DNA of 64,000 bases from Rudanella lutea DSM 19387 (GTDB lineage: Bacteria > Bacteroidota > Bacteroidia > Cytophagales > Spirosomataceae). Numbering within the stretch: position 1 is the first letter of the stretch; each line of letters begins with the position of its first letter. The stretch lies in contig NZ_KB913013.1 in NCBI RefSeq assembly GCF_000383955.1, forward strand, positions 5,687,744-5,751,743. Direction: 5' to 3'. The position numbers and the translations under genes are program-made. This document shows, piece after piece, positions 9,110-17,853 of this stretch. The notes beneath the pieces were generated by a model, which was given only the letters and a program-made list of their open reading frames with translations, searched no databases and was not told where the DNA came from.

Positions 9110-9150
9110 AAAGGCCCACGACCGGACTTCAGCAACGGGCGTGGGCCTTT
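9110..9150. terminator. Hairpin between convergent genes
   Basis: AAAGGCCCACG (9110-9120) pairs perfectly with CGTGGGCCTTT (9140-9150) in the gap between the convergent stops at 9073 and 9171. The T-tail is only three bases, so it is a moderate bidirectional terminator candidate. Confidence 0.65.
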
Positions 9151-9170
9151 ATGGTACCGCAGGGGTAGGC

Positions 9171-10484
9171 TTACTTTTTCGAGGCACTCGTCTTGGCAAC
9201 CGGCCCTTTGTAGCTGATTTTGAAAATAGTGCCGTTCAGGTCGTCGGTCACGTACAACGAGCCATCAGGTCCCTGCGCCAGCCCACAGGGGCGGTGCTGT
9301 ACCGGGCCCGAAGGTTTGGCAAGGTCGATACCGGCAAAATTATCGGCGAAAATCTCCCACGGGCCAGATGGCTTCCCGTTTTTGAACGGAACAAACCCCA
9401 CCATATACCCTTTATGCAGGGGTTGTGACTGACCGTGGAAGGCAATAAAGGCGCCGTTGCGGTAGCGTTCGGGGAAGGCGTTACCGGTGTAGAACAGCAG
9501 GGCGTTGGGGCCGAGGTGGGCCGGGAAAGCCGCCACCGGGTCAATCGTTTTGGCCGTGCCCAGTTTTTTGCCGTCGCCACCGTATTCGGGTGCTAAGAGT
9601 TTCTTCTTCTGGATGTGATCGTAGTAGATGTACGGCCACCCGGCATCGTCGCCCTGCTTCAGGGCATACATCGTTTCGGCAGGGAGTTCGGCGCTTTGTT
9701 GAGGGGTGTAATATTGCGGGTAAAAATCATCGAACGCTCCCCGGCCGTGCATCATCACAAAGAGGGTGTTGCTTTTGGTGTTCCAGTCGAGGCCCACCAC
9801 GTTTTTCAGGCCGGTTGCAAACCGAACGCCATCGCTGAAAACCTGATTAGCCACATCGGCTTTAAAACGCCAGATCCCGGCGGCCGAATCGAGCAAGGGG
9901 CAGGGCATCATGCCTTTGCCGCTGTTGGGCTCACGACACCGGTCGTTGTCGGAGGCAATGTTGACGTAAAGGTTGCCCGCTCCATCTATGGCAATCGATT
10001 TCGACTTGTCGCGTTCTTTTTCGCGCAGGCCCGACACGAGCTTTTCGGGTTGATCGGGGGCTATTACTTCCTCGTTGGCGTTCAGTTTGTACCGGAATAC
10101 GCTGTTGTTCGACGATGCGTACAGGTAACCATTATGAATCAGGATGCCCGTGCCGGGGTAGTCGCCGAATCCGACCCGTTCGTCCATCACACCATCATTG
10201 TTCGTATCGCGCAGCCGGTAAATGCCCTTGCCATCTTTGAGCTTGGCTAATTTCACGTAAACGTCGCCGGTTTTGCTTACCGCAATGTGCCGGGGGGCAC
10301 CCACGCCATCGGCTACGATACTGGCCGAGAAACCCGCCGGGAGTTTGACATCGGTGGGATTAATTGAGCGTTTGGGGGCCGCTACCGATTTAGTGGGCGG
10401 AATGGCCCGTACGTGGGCCTGTACACCCTCGGTGGCTAAAACCGAGGTAAGCAGACAGGTCAGGGAAAATAGGGTTTTGTTCAT
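9171..10484 (-). CDS. Exported sorbosone/glucose-dehydrogenase-like beta-propeller protein
   Basis: 437 residues with a signal peptide ending near VQAHVRA. The family (PQQ-dependent sugar dehydrogenase, L-sorbosone dehydrogenase-like) is a six-bladed propeller oxidising sugars in the periplasm. Seen here: KLPAGFSASIVADGVGAPRHIAV, the repeated blade pattern GNLYVNIASDND, GVRFATGLKNVVGLDW, DDAGWPYIYYDH and the final GPDGSLYVTDDLNGTIFKI. No CxxCH haem site is present, so electrons must leave by another carrier if it is an enzyme. It is a single gene between two hairpins; cofactor and substrate are unproven. Confidence 0.85.
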   Translation of the reverse strand: MNKTLFSLTCLLTSVLATEGVQAHVRAIPPTKSVAAPKRSINPTDVKLPAGFSASIVADGVGAPRHIAVSKTGDVYVKLAKLKDGKGIYRLRDTNNDGVMDERVGFGDYPGTGILIHNGYLYASSNNSVFRYKLNANEEVIAPDQPEKLVSGLREKERDKSKSIAIDGAGNLYVNIASDNDRCREPNSGKGMMPCPLLDSAAGIWRFKADVANQVFSDGVRFATGLKNVVGLDWNTKSNTLFVMMHGRGAFDDFYPQYYTPQQSAELPAETMYALKQGDDAGWPYIYYDHIQKKKLLAPEYGGDGKKLGTAKTIDPVAAFPAHLGPNALLFYTGNAFPERYRNGAFIAFHGQSQPLHKGYMVGFVPFKNGKPSGPWEIFADNFAGIDLAKPSGPVQHRPCGLAQGPDGSLYVTDDLNGTIFKISYKGPVAKTSASKK

Positions 10485-10583
10485 GGAAACGGATGTGCCA
10501 ACTACACGGCAGTCATACGTATTTCAAAGACGAAAGACGGAGTCGGTTACCCGTCTGATACGGGTATAAACGGCCCTAAAACA

Positions 10584-10619
10584 AAAACCTCGCCCGTCGG
10601 GAGTGACAGGCGAGGTTTT
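10584..10619 (-). terminator. Terminator after the GIN-domain gene
   Basis: Stem AAAACCTCGCC (10584-10594) with GGCGAGGTTTT (10609-10619). Read on the minus strand it is followed by TTTTTGTTTT, an authentic tail for the operon ending at 10646. Confidence 0.85.
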
Positions 10620-10645
10620 CAGTAGTTGGGTTACAAACGTTGGGG

Positions 10646-11353
10646 TTAACTATCCCGGCGCACACTGCTGGCCCCTGAGGTGTTGCTGCTAACCGAAGCC
10701 CCGCCCCGGTAGCGAACGCTGCTGGCTCCGCTGGCTTCCACATTCACTTTTTCGGTAGCGGATACGTTGGCGTTGCTCGCCCCCGACACGTCGAGGTTAA
10801 CCTGTTTGGTTTTGAGCTCGTAAGCGCGCAGGGTAGTGGCCCCCGACACATCGCCCGTCATGCGGGTAGCGCGGCCATTAAGTGTTACCGACGAGGCCCC
10901 CGAAAAGTCAACCTGAAGCCCGTCGGCGTCGAGATCGATATTGGCTGTCGAGGCTCCCGATACGTCAAGTTTTACATCGCCCTGATTGCGGAAACCGCGC
11001 ACGGTAGCCGTACTGGCCCCGGAGAAGTTCATGCCGCGCAACTGAGGCATGACCACGTCGATGCGGATGTTCTTACGGTTGTTGTTCCAGCCCCAGTTAC
11101 TCTTTTTGTACCGAACCTTGAGGGTGCCGCCTGTTACGGTGGCTTCCAGTTCTTTCAGGTCTTCGTCGCGGCCCGACGCCTTTACGCTGAACTGACTGCC
11201 CTGAGTCACCTGAATGGTGAAGGCACTGCCGATGTCGACTTTGTCGAAGCCGCTGAGGGTAAACGTGCGGACATCGTCGGCGGCCCGGGCAAAGCCCATC
11301 GTGAGACCGGTGAGCAGCGTCAGGGCGAGAAGGAAAAAGGTGTTTCGTTTCAT
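10646..11353 (-). CDS. Head GIN domain (DUF2807) protein, exported
   Basis: 235 residues with a signal peptide (MKRNTFFLLALTLLTGLTMG). The mature part is a right-handed beta-helix-like GIN domain with repeating short strands centred on SGAS (VSGASTANIDL, FSGASSVTLNG, VSGASNANVSA), each ending one coil. The C terminus SSNTSGASSVRRDS is the usual family finish. Function of DUF2807 is not established; it is common in Bacteroidota cell envelopes and often encoded next to PspC/PadR genes. It is the last gene of the padR-pspC-GIN operon, 65 bp after the PspC gene, whose own C terminus carries a second copy of the domain. Confidence 0.9.
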   Translation of the reverse strand: MKRNTFFLLALTLLTGLTMGFARAADDVRTFTLSGFDKVDIGSAFTIQVTQGSQFSVKASGRDEDLKELEATVTGGTLKVRYKKSNWGWNNNRKNIRIDVVMPQLRGMNFSGASTATVRGFRNQGDVKLDVSGASTANIDLDADGLQVDFSGASSVTLNGRATRMTGDVSGATTLRAYELKTKQVNLDVSGASNANVSATEKVNVEASGASSVRYRGGASVSSNTSGASSVRRDS

Positions 11354-11418
11354 GACTGTTTATTCGGTTAATCAGTGGATAGATGCAGATTATAGCCTCA
11401 GCGTTGCATGCGTCCGGA

Positions 11419-13962
11419 TTAATTGCCCCGGCTGATGCTGCTGGCACCCGACGTGCTTTCGTCCAGATTGTTCACCTGCCCAAAGGCGGCTTTGCTGGCG
11501 CCGTGGGCTGATACCTCGGCCTTATCGATTGACATTTGCTTGGCTGCGAGCAGCGATGCCCCGGTCAGTGAGCTTTTCAGCTCGTCGGCATTGCCTTTTA
11601 ATTGCGCTTTTGAGGCACCAGTCATCTCAACACTAAGCATACCCACATTCGCATCGACTACGGCGAGGCTGGCACCGGTGAGGTCGAGGTTGAGTCGGTT
11701 GAGCCGCCCGAACCCATCCAGTTTACCCTGGCAGGCTCCCGTCAGGCTGAGGCCTTCGACGGTGGGCATGGTCACGCTGACGCGGACGGGTGCCTTTGAG
11801 CGATTGCCAAACAGGCTGCCTTTCGAGGGTGAGAGTTTCAGGGTCTGACCGTCTACCTCAACATCCAGCTTATCCAGTTCGCGCTGTTCGCCATCGGCTA
11901 CGACCTGAAACGTTTCGCCCTGCCGTACCCGAACAACCAGCGCACCCGTTGCTTCGATCTCGTCGAATCCACGAACGTTGAAGGTACGTGTGCGGGGGCC
12001 TGCCTCGTCGAAGCTGGCGTTGAATTCGTCGTCTGAGAAGTCCTCGTCGTCGGTATTGGCCTGATCGTCACGTTCGTTCGATTCCTGGTCAATATCTCTC
12101 GGAAAGTTGATGCTCACCAGCCCCTCGTTGGCGGTCAGTTTCCAGATTGTCCGATCCATCCGGTCGAGTTCGGTCTGGGTAAACTGGTTGCGAACGAAAT
12201 ACGCAAACTCGCGGGTCATACGGAACGGTTTTTCAAACGGAATAAGTAGGTCCATATCCAGTTCCTGAGCACGGAAACGGGCTTTGGGAGCCAGCTCAAG
12301 CTCGCTGTTGAATCGAATCACAGAGTCTTTGACGGTATAATTGTACTCGATGGTCCGGGCATTGTTTTCGGCATCTTTCCGATTGCGGCCACGGGCCTTG
12401 AAGCGCTGAAGCAGCTGTACCTCATTGCCGGCATACCCCCGAATTTCGATGCTTGGGTTGTAATCAAACTCGGTATCGGTATCGCTCATGGCGAAGGTGG
12501 GCGTGGGAATATTCGCGATGGGTATCGTAACGGTCTCTTCGATGGTTTCGCTACGGCTAAACCCGCTCACCAAAGGCGTAATGGTGGCTCCGGCAATAAC
12601 AAGGCTCAGAATCCAGATACCCAGCAGGGTAAGGGCTGTGCGGCCATTGAAGTACAACCGGCGGGTGATGAGCATTACGCCCAGCACACCCAGGGCAATG
12701 CAGGGCAGAACCCCGGCAATAAAGCTGGTAATAACCATCGGTGCGTCGAGGTCGGCCCGAATCCAGTCGAACGGAAACGGCCCGGAATTGTCAGGATATA
12801 CCCCTGACATAATGCCAAAAGCGGCTCCAGCCAGGCTCACACAGGCAATTACGCCCGAAAAGGCCACCAGAATCAGAATGATGCCGGCCAGTACCCGAAT
12901 TACGCTCACAATCCCGTTCAGAAACGGCCCGAGTGCCTGACCCAACCCCGCCAGAATCATGGACACCGCCCGAAAAGGAAATAGCAATACCTTGGTGAGA
13001 CCGCTCTCGGGGCCACCATCAGGTACGTTCAGGTTGTGCTTGATGGTCTGCTCAATGTTAGCCAGTGTGATGGGCCGGCCCTGCATCTCCATTTTTTCGG
13101 TCACGGTATCGGCCGTGGGCGAGATCGCCCACAAGACCAGATACGAGATCAGACCGATACCAAACAGGGCAATCAGGACCACAAACAACAGGCGAACCAG
13201 ACCCCGGTCGATACCGAAATAGGCACTCAGACCAGCGGCAACACCACCCAGGACTTTATCGTCGGGGTCGCGGTAAAATTTCTTTACCGTCTTATCGTCC
13301 TCCAGCGTGCTCGATCCCGGAAACGCGATCCACATGGCTATATAGGCCAGAACCGTCACCCCGGCCAGACTGCCAAAGAAACCTTCATTGTTCGATGTAC
13401 CACCCAGAGCCGGGAAACCCAGCACCAGCAATACGAACAACAGACGAACCCAGACCGGGTCTACGTTGAAGTAGTTGGCCAGGCCGGAGGCTACGCCACC
13501 CAGGGTTTTGCGGTGCAGGTCGCGCACCAGCCGCCGGGGGGCCGTGGTTGTCCGGCCGCTTTGGGTGCTACCCGTAGCGGAGCCGTACCCGTAGGCACCA
13601 CCTGCCGAGCTTGCCGAGCCACCCGCGGGGTTGCTTTGGTTACTGCGGGCTGAGGTCGTAAACAGTTCCTCTTCTTCAACGGCTTCAAAATCGGCTACGG
13701 TACCCATAGCCGCAATCAGTTCGTTGACGTCTTCGAGGGTAACGGCTTCGCGGGGGCTGCCCGTTTGCTTTTCGTTCGCCTTCAATTTGGCAAACAGCTT
13801 CTCGGCAATCCGGTTTTCGATATCGGTAATAATTTCCTGGCTGTCTTCGTACGAGGAGAAGTACTGCTGCACCGAAGTCAGGTAACTCTTAAGTTTGTCG
13901 TAGCCGTCTTCTTCAATGTGGAAGATGACGCCACTAATATTGATGCTGATCGTCTTTTTCAT
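11419..13962 (-). CDS. Dual PspC-domain membrane protein with C-terminal GIN domain
   Basis: 847 residues. Order: an N-terminal module about 1-100 (MKKTISINISGVIFHIEEDGY, ending in acidic EEEEL) typical of Bacteroidota PspC proteins; a Gly/Ser-rich linker; PspC domain 1 about 143-215 (KTLGGVASGLANYF); PspC domain 2 about 227-284 (KVLGGVAAGLSAYFG); further membrane helices about 320-460; a soluble region; and a C-terminal GIN/DUF2807 domain with SGAS-like coils (TGASKAQLKG, SGASSISRGN). PspC relatives act in envelope-stress signalling; here the fusion suggests envelope monitoring, which is inference. It lies 32 bp behind padR and 65 bp ahead of the separate GIN gene. Confidence 0.92.
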   Translation of the reverse strand: MKKTISINISGVIFHIEEDGYDKLKSYLTSVQQYFSSYEDSQEIITDIENRIAEKLFAKLKANEKQTGSPREAVTLEDVNELIAAMGTVADFEAVEEEELFTTSARSNQSNPAGGSASSAGGAYGYGSATGSTQSGRTTTAPRRLVRDLHRKTLGGVASGLANYFNVDPVWVRLLFVLLVLGFPALGGTSNNEGFFGSLAGVTVLAYIAMWIAFPGSSTLEDDKTVKKFYRDPDDKVLGGVAAGLSAYFGIDRGLVRLLFVVLIALFGIGLISYLVLWAISPTADTVTEKMEMQGRPITLANIEQTIKHNLNVPDGGPESGLTKVLLFPFRAVSMILAGLGQALGPFLNGIVSVIRVLAGIILILVAFSGVIACVSLAGAAFGIMSGVYPDNSGPFPFDWIRADLDAPMVITSFIAGVLPCIALGVLGVMLITRRLYFNGRTALTLLGIWILSLVIAGATITPLVSGFSRSETIEETVTIPIANIPTPTFAMSDTDTEFDYNPSIEIRGYAGNEVQLLQRFKARGRNRKDAENNARTIEYNYTVKDSVIRFNSELELAPKARFRAQELDMDLLIPFEKPFRMTREFAYFVRNQFTQTELDRMDRTIWKLTANEGLVSINFPRDIDQESNERDDQANTDDEDFSDDEFNASFDEAGPRTRTFNVRGFDEIEATGALVVRVRQGETFQVVADGEQRELDKLDVEVDGQTLKLSPSKGSLFGNRSKAPVRVSVTMPTVEGLSLTGACQGKLDGFGRLNRLNLDLTGASLAVVDANVGMLSVEMTGASKAQLKGNADELKSSLTGASLLAAKQMSIDKAEVSAHGASKAAFGQVNNLDESTSGASSISRGN

Positions 13963-13994
13963 GGCTATGTGGCCGAAAGGGCAGAAAAGTCAGG

Positions 13995-14408
13995 TTAAGA
14001 AGGTTGATTCGATTGAGGAGGTTCTGGGGTATTCTCTGAGAGGGTAATGGGCTTACCGTTCTCAGGTTTCTTGTACTGTTCCGTTTTCTCCACAATGGTG
14101 TGAACCGACGCTGATAGTTCCTGCCAGGTTTCGTTGAGGGCCGTGAGGGAGGTACGGCCAAGTTCGGTCAGGATATAGTACTTACGCGGTGGCCCCGATG
14201 TCGACTCCACCCATTTGTAATCGAGCAGGCCGGCGTTTTTGAGCCGGGTCAGTAGGGGGTAGAGCGTTCCTTCCACAACCATGATGCGGGCTGAGGTCAG
14301 CTCGTCAAGCATGTCGGAGGCATACACCTCACCCCGGGAAATAATGTGCAAAATGCAGAATTCCAGAATCCCCTTGCGCATTTGCACCTGGGCGTTCTCT
14401 ATGTTCAT
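13995..14408 (-). CDS. PadR-family transcriptional regulator
   Basis: 137 residues. The winged-helix domain is clear: MRKGILEFCILHIISRGEVYASDMLDEL, then the VVEGTLYPLLTRLKNAGLLDYKW recognition helix and wing, and PPRKYYILTELG. A helix about 90-112 gives the dimerisation region; the tail is polar and Pro-rich. PadR proteins usually repress their own operon in response to a ligand. It is first in an operon with the PspC and GIN genes. Its promoter at 14499-14529 is overlaid by three AAGGTACT repeats, a plausible self-regulatory operator. Confidence 0.95.
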   Translation of the reverse strand: MNIENAQVQMRKGILEFCILHIISRGEVYASDMLDELTSARIMVVEGTLYPLLTRLKNAGLLDYKWVESTSGPPRKYYILTELGRTSLTALNETWQELSASVHTIVEKTEQYKKPENGKPITLSENTPEPPQSNQPS

Positions 14409-14498
14409 GGGCGTACGGTATTAGCGTGAAAGATCATGTTCATTAGTAGTTGTCCGGCTTACAGACTGGCTCATAGCCGTTTGTTGTTTTCGATGGTT

Positions 14499-14529
14499 CA
14501 AAGGTACTGTAAGGTACTTTGTTATGCAA
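14499..14529 (-). promoter_or_regulatory. Promoter of the padR-pspC-GIN operon
   Basis: On the minus strand TTG (revcomp of 14527-14529) is separated by 20 nt from TACCTTTG (revcomp of 14499-14506), an exact match to the Bacteroidota TAnnTTTG -7 box. It lies about 90 bp upstream of the padR start. Confidence 0.75.
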
Positions 14530-14535
14530 GGTACT
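14501..14535. promoter_or_regulatory. Putative PadR operator: three AAGGTACT repeats
   Basis: AAGGTACT occurs at 14501-14508, 14511-14518 and 14528-14535. The copies cover the -7 and -33 boxes and the spacer of the padR promoter. Each is close to the palindrome AAGGTACCTT. Binding by the adjacent PadR protein is inferred from position. Confidence 0.55.
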
Positions 14536-14745
14536 TTATTAAAATTTTGGTCGTTGCGTGATGAGTGGCCGGAAAGCTGGGCTGAATGGTAGAAAACGAT
14601 TGCTTACTTTTTCGTTTAGATTCTCTGCCAATGTCGGAGCAGTGTATGAGTCGCCCCTGTGCCGAACGGCAGATATCACATGTCATGCCTTTGTTGTATT
14701 CCTTTTTTGAAAATTTGTAGTTTACCGGCATAAATCACCCCATTT

Positions 14746-17700
14746 ATGCAGTGGCTATTACGTATTGTTCTGGCCTTTTTGACCCACAGCGTATTTGCGC
14801 AGCCAACCGGGGACGAATGGATTCGGGCCGACCAGATGTACCTAAAAATACCCGTGGCCCGGTCGGCAACGTACCAACTCACGGCAGCGCATCTACGGCG
14901 GGCAGGCATTGACCCGGCAGGCGTTGATCCCCGCACGCTTCAAGTCCTTCACCACGGGCGCGAAATTCCGACCTCGCTGACTGGCGATTCCGACGGCCGA
15001 TTCGATACGGGCGATACCCTTTTGTTTGAAGGACACGCCAACGACGGCACCCTCGATTCAGCTCTGTACCGACCGGCGGGGGCGCAGCCGCATTCGTTGT
15101 ACAGCCTTTTTTCCGATACAACCTTCTATTTCCTGACCTGGCGCGTTGGTGTGCAGGGGTTACGCCAACCCGTTCCTGACCCATCGCGTCCGTACCGATG
15201 GACCGAAAGCCGAATGGTGCTTACCACGGACTATGCCGCCGGAACCATTTACCCGCTCGGTGCCTCGCTTACCACCGGATCGGTACTGAGTGGGTACGAC
15301 GAAGGGGAGGGGTGGACTGGTCCGGTAATTAATACGGGGCAGTCTTACTCGGTGCTTATGCCGCTATCGGGCGTTGTGTGGGCCGATAGCCTGCCCATAC
15401 GATTGCAGGGTTGGGTGGTGGGCCGGAAGAATGGATCGCATCGGGTCGTTTGGCGCATAAATGGAAAGCAGGTGGCCGAAAGTAGGTTTCTGAACTACCA
15501 GACCGGAAGGGTAGAATTACTGCTGAAATCGGCCGATTGGGGTCTGGTTGAGTCACTGACCATCACGGTAGAGCCGCAGTTGTCGGGCGATCAGGTGTCG
15601 CTCTCGGCCCTACAAATCGAGTATGCGCAACACCGAACGGCTGCTCCCGTACCCGCCCCCGAATTGACCCCTGTGCGGTTTCGATCGTTTGACAACCGAC
15701 GCCCCAACTATTTGATTGTAACGCACCCGCAGCTCCGACAGCCTGTCGGCCCGGTATCCGACCCGATACAGGCGTATGCGGCCTACCGGGCTTCGCGGGC
15801 GGGTGGGGGATACGACACCCTGACGGTAGACGTGAATGAGCTGTTCGACCGGTTTACGTATGGCGAGCGTTCTCCGTTGGCGATTCGGCGGTTTGCGCAG
15901 TCGATCCTGAAAACCCGCAAGCCGACTGATCCAGCGCCGATGCTGTTTCTGGTGGGTTCCTCGCGCGACCCACAGGGGGTTCGGCCCCGGCCGGGTGGCC
16001 CCAATCGCGACCCCGCCCGGCTTGATCTGGTTCCGAACGGCGGATGGCCCGGCTCCGATGGAGTGCTGGTTGAAGGGCTCAACAACGAGGCCCCCGATGT
16101 GCCGGGCCTGCCTGTAGGCCGTCTCAATACCGATAGCCCCGCTACGGTGCTCGATTATCTGGCTAAAGTGCGGGCGCACGAATCAGAAACCCCTGGCCTG
16201 TGGTCGAAACGAGTGCTGCACCTGAGTGGGGGGCAGTCATCGGCTGAATTGAGCCGATTTCGCCAGTATGTCGACGGGTTAGCGGCTCAGATTCGGCAAC
16301 CGCCATTTGGAGCTATGGTCCAAACGTTTTCCAAACAAACCACAGCACCGGTTGAGGTGATACCCGTTGCGCCAGCCATAAATGATGGGATTGGTCTGAT
16401 TACCCTATTCGGCCATGCCGGGCTGGCGGTGAGCGATCTGGATATTGGCTTTGCCTCCGACGACCGGCGCGGCTACCGAAACGAAGGGCGTCACCCATTT
16501 TTGCTCGTTAATGGTTGCGCGGCCGGCAATGTGTTTTTTGGCCGTCCCACGTTTGGAACCGACTGGGTAACGGCACCAGGGCGGGGTGCCATTGGGTTTC
16601 TGGCCCATACCCACAATGGCTTTGAACTGGAAATGAAGGCCTTTGCCGAAACGTTTTACGCCGTGCTCAACGACCCCCACTGGCTCGGTGAACCGGTTGG
16701 CCGGGTGCAGCAGGAAACCATCAGGCGGTATCTGCGGGCTCACCAATCCGTGGTGGATCGGGCCAATGTGCAGCAGTTTCTGCTCCAGGCCGACCCGGCG
16801 ATTCGGCTGTTTCGGGCCGTTAAACCCGATTATGCGTTCGCCCCACCGAATCTGCTGCTGCAAGTGCCCCGGTCCGATTCCTTGCTTATCCGTACCGGGC
16901 TGACCAATGCCGGCCGGGCCGTGCAGGGGCGGCTGCCGGTACGTGTACGCCAATACACGCCAGAGGGGCAGTTGCTGCACGAACAAATGGTTTGGGTGTC
17001 GGCCCCGACGGTGTCCGATACCGTATCGATCCGTGTGCCGCGTGTGTCGGCCCAGAATCTTTTGGTCGAGCTGCGACTAAATCCAGCCGGGGAGGCTGAG
17101 GAGCAGAATACCGAAAACAATACGCTGGTTCTCGGCGGAAACAACCCGACGGCTTTGCCCTTTCCGCCCGATCAAATGGCTCCACTGCTGGAAGTAACCT
17201 TCGACGGGCGACCTATCGAAAACGACGACCTGGTGTCGCCACGGCCGTTGATCACATTGCGTGTGCTTGACGACAACCCCCGGTTGCTCCGGCGCGACAC
17301 TACGGGATTACTGCTTTATTTGCAACGGCCGGATCAGGTGCAAACGGGCGGTTTCGAGCGGCTTTGGTGGCAAAACGCGACGCTAACCCGCGAAGGGGAT
17401 GGGCGGGCCGTTCGGGTCGATTTCAGGCCGGCCCAACCCTGGCCCGATGGTCGGTACACGCTGGAGGCTTACGCGAGCGACCTGAGTGGTAACCGGGCCA
17501 CGCCCTACCGTATCTCGTTTCGGGTTGTACGTGAACCCGGCCTGATGGCTGCGGGTGTCGGTCCGAATCCGTTCGACCGGTTTACCCGTTTTTTCTGTCA
17601 GTTGTCGGGTTCAGTACCGCCCCAACAGATTCGGTTGACGCTCACCGATCTGAGCGGTCGGGTGGTGCGGGAGGTGACGCTGCAGGGGCGTATTGGCACC

Positions 17701-17853
17701 GTCGACTGGCTCTGGGATGGGACCGATGCGCAAGGGTATCGGCTTCCGGCGGGGCTGTACCTGTACCGATTCGAGCTACTGGGTGAGGGCGCTCACCGGT
17801 TTCTCTCCACCGAAAATCGACCCCTGACCGGGCGGGTTGTTTTAGTCCGATGA
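14746..17853 (+). CDS. C25-family cysteine peptidase, T9SS sortase PorU2-like
   Basis: 1035 residues with a signal peptide (MQWLLRIVLAFLTHSVFAQ). After an N-terminal beta domain comes a gingipain-like C25 domain: catalytic His557 in LFGHAG and Cys591 in VNGCAAGN, with the following FLAHTHNGF segment. The C-terminal 90 residues (NPFDRFTRFFCQL, LTDLSGRVVREV, WDGTDAQGYRLPAGLYLYRFEL) form an FlgD-like Ig domain. PorU proteins cleave T9SS sorting domains and attach cargo at the surface; PorU2-like proteins are shorter paralogues of unclear role. This window encodes T9SS cargo (60189, 63143). Its stop overlaps the start of the next gene by 4 bp. Confidence 0.85.
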   Translation: MQWLLRIVLAFLTHSVFAQPTGDEWIRADQMYLKIPVARSATYQLTAAHLRRAGIDPAGVDPRTLQVLHHGREIPTSLTGDSDGRFDTGDTLLFEGHANDGTLDSALYRPAGAQPHSLYSLFSDTTFYFLTWRVGVQGLRQPVPDPSRPYRWTESRMVLTTDYAAGTIYPLGASLTTGSVLSGYDEGEGWTGPVINTGQSYSVLMPLSGVVWADSLPIRLQGWVVGRKNGSHRVVWRINGKQVAESRFLNYQTGRVELLLKSADWGLVESLTITVEPQLSGDQVSLSALQIEYAQHRTAAPVPAPELTPVRFRSFDNRRPNYLIVTHPQLRQPVGPVSDPIQAYAAYRASRAGGGYDTLTVDVNELFDRFTYGERSPLAIRRFAQSILKTRKPTDPAPMLFLVGSSRDPQGVRPRPGGPNRDPARLDLVPNGGWPGSDGVLVEGLNNEAPDVPGLPVGRLNTDSPATVLDYLAKVRAHESETPGLWSKRVLHLSGGQSSAELSRFRQYVDGLAAQIRQPPFGAMVQTFSKQTTAPVEVIPVAPAINDGIGLITLFGHAGLAVSDLDIGFASDDRRGYRNEGRHPFLLVNGCAAGNVFFGRPTFGTDWVTAPGRGAIGFLAHTHNGFELEMKAFAETFYAVLNDPHWLGEPVGRVQQETIRRYLRAHQSVVDRANVQQFLLQADPAIRLFRAVKPDYAFAPPNLLLQVPRSDSLLIRTGLTNAGRAVQGRLPVRVRQYTPEGQLLHEQMVWVSAPTVSDTVSIRVPRVSAQNLLVELRLNPAGEAEEQNTENNTLVLGGNNPTALPFPPDQMAPLLEVTFDGRPIENDDLVSPRPLITLRVLDDNPRLLRRDTTGLLLYLQRPDQVQTGGFERLWWQNATLTREGDGRAVRVDFRPAQPWPDGRYTLEAYASDLSGNRATPYRISFRVVREPGLMAAGVGPNPFDRFTRFFCQLSGSVPPQQIRLTLTDLSGRVVREVTLQGRIGTVDWLWDGTDAQGYRLPAGLYLYRFELLGEGAHRFLSTENRPLTGRVVLVR

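Larger units (their letters stand above)
14409..14745. other. 337-bp divergent intergenic region, padR / C25 peptidase gene
   Basis: It contains the padR promoter and operator repeats (14499-14535). The remaining part towards 14745 is AT-rich and presumably holds the promoter of the plus-strand peptidase gene; no exact TAnnTTTG box was found there. A 69-codon minus-strand frame inside it (14522-14731) looks non-coding. Confidence 0.4.

Noticed and set aside
9615..10250. 211-codon plus-strand open frame
   Set aside because: Antisense of the sorbosone-dehydrogenase-like gene, whose signal peptide and blade motifs are clear.
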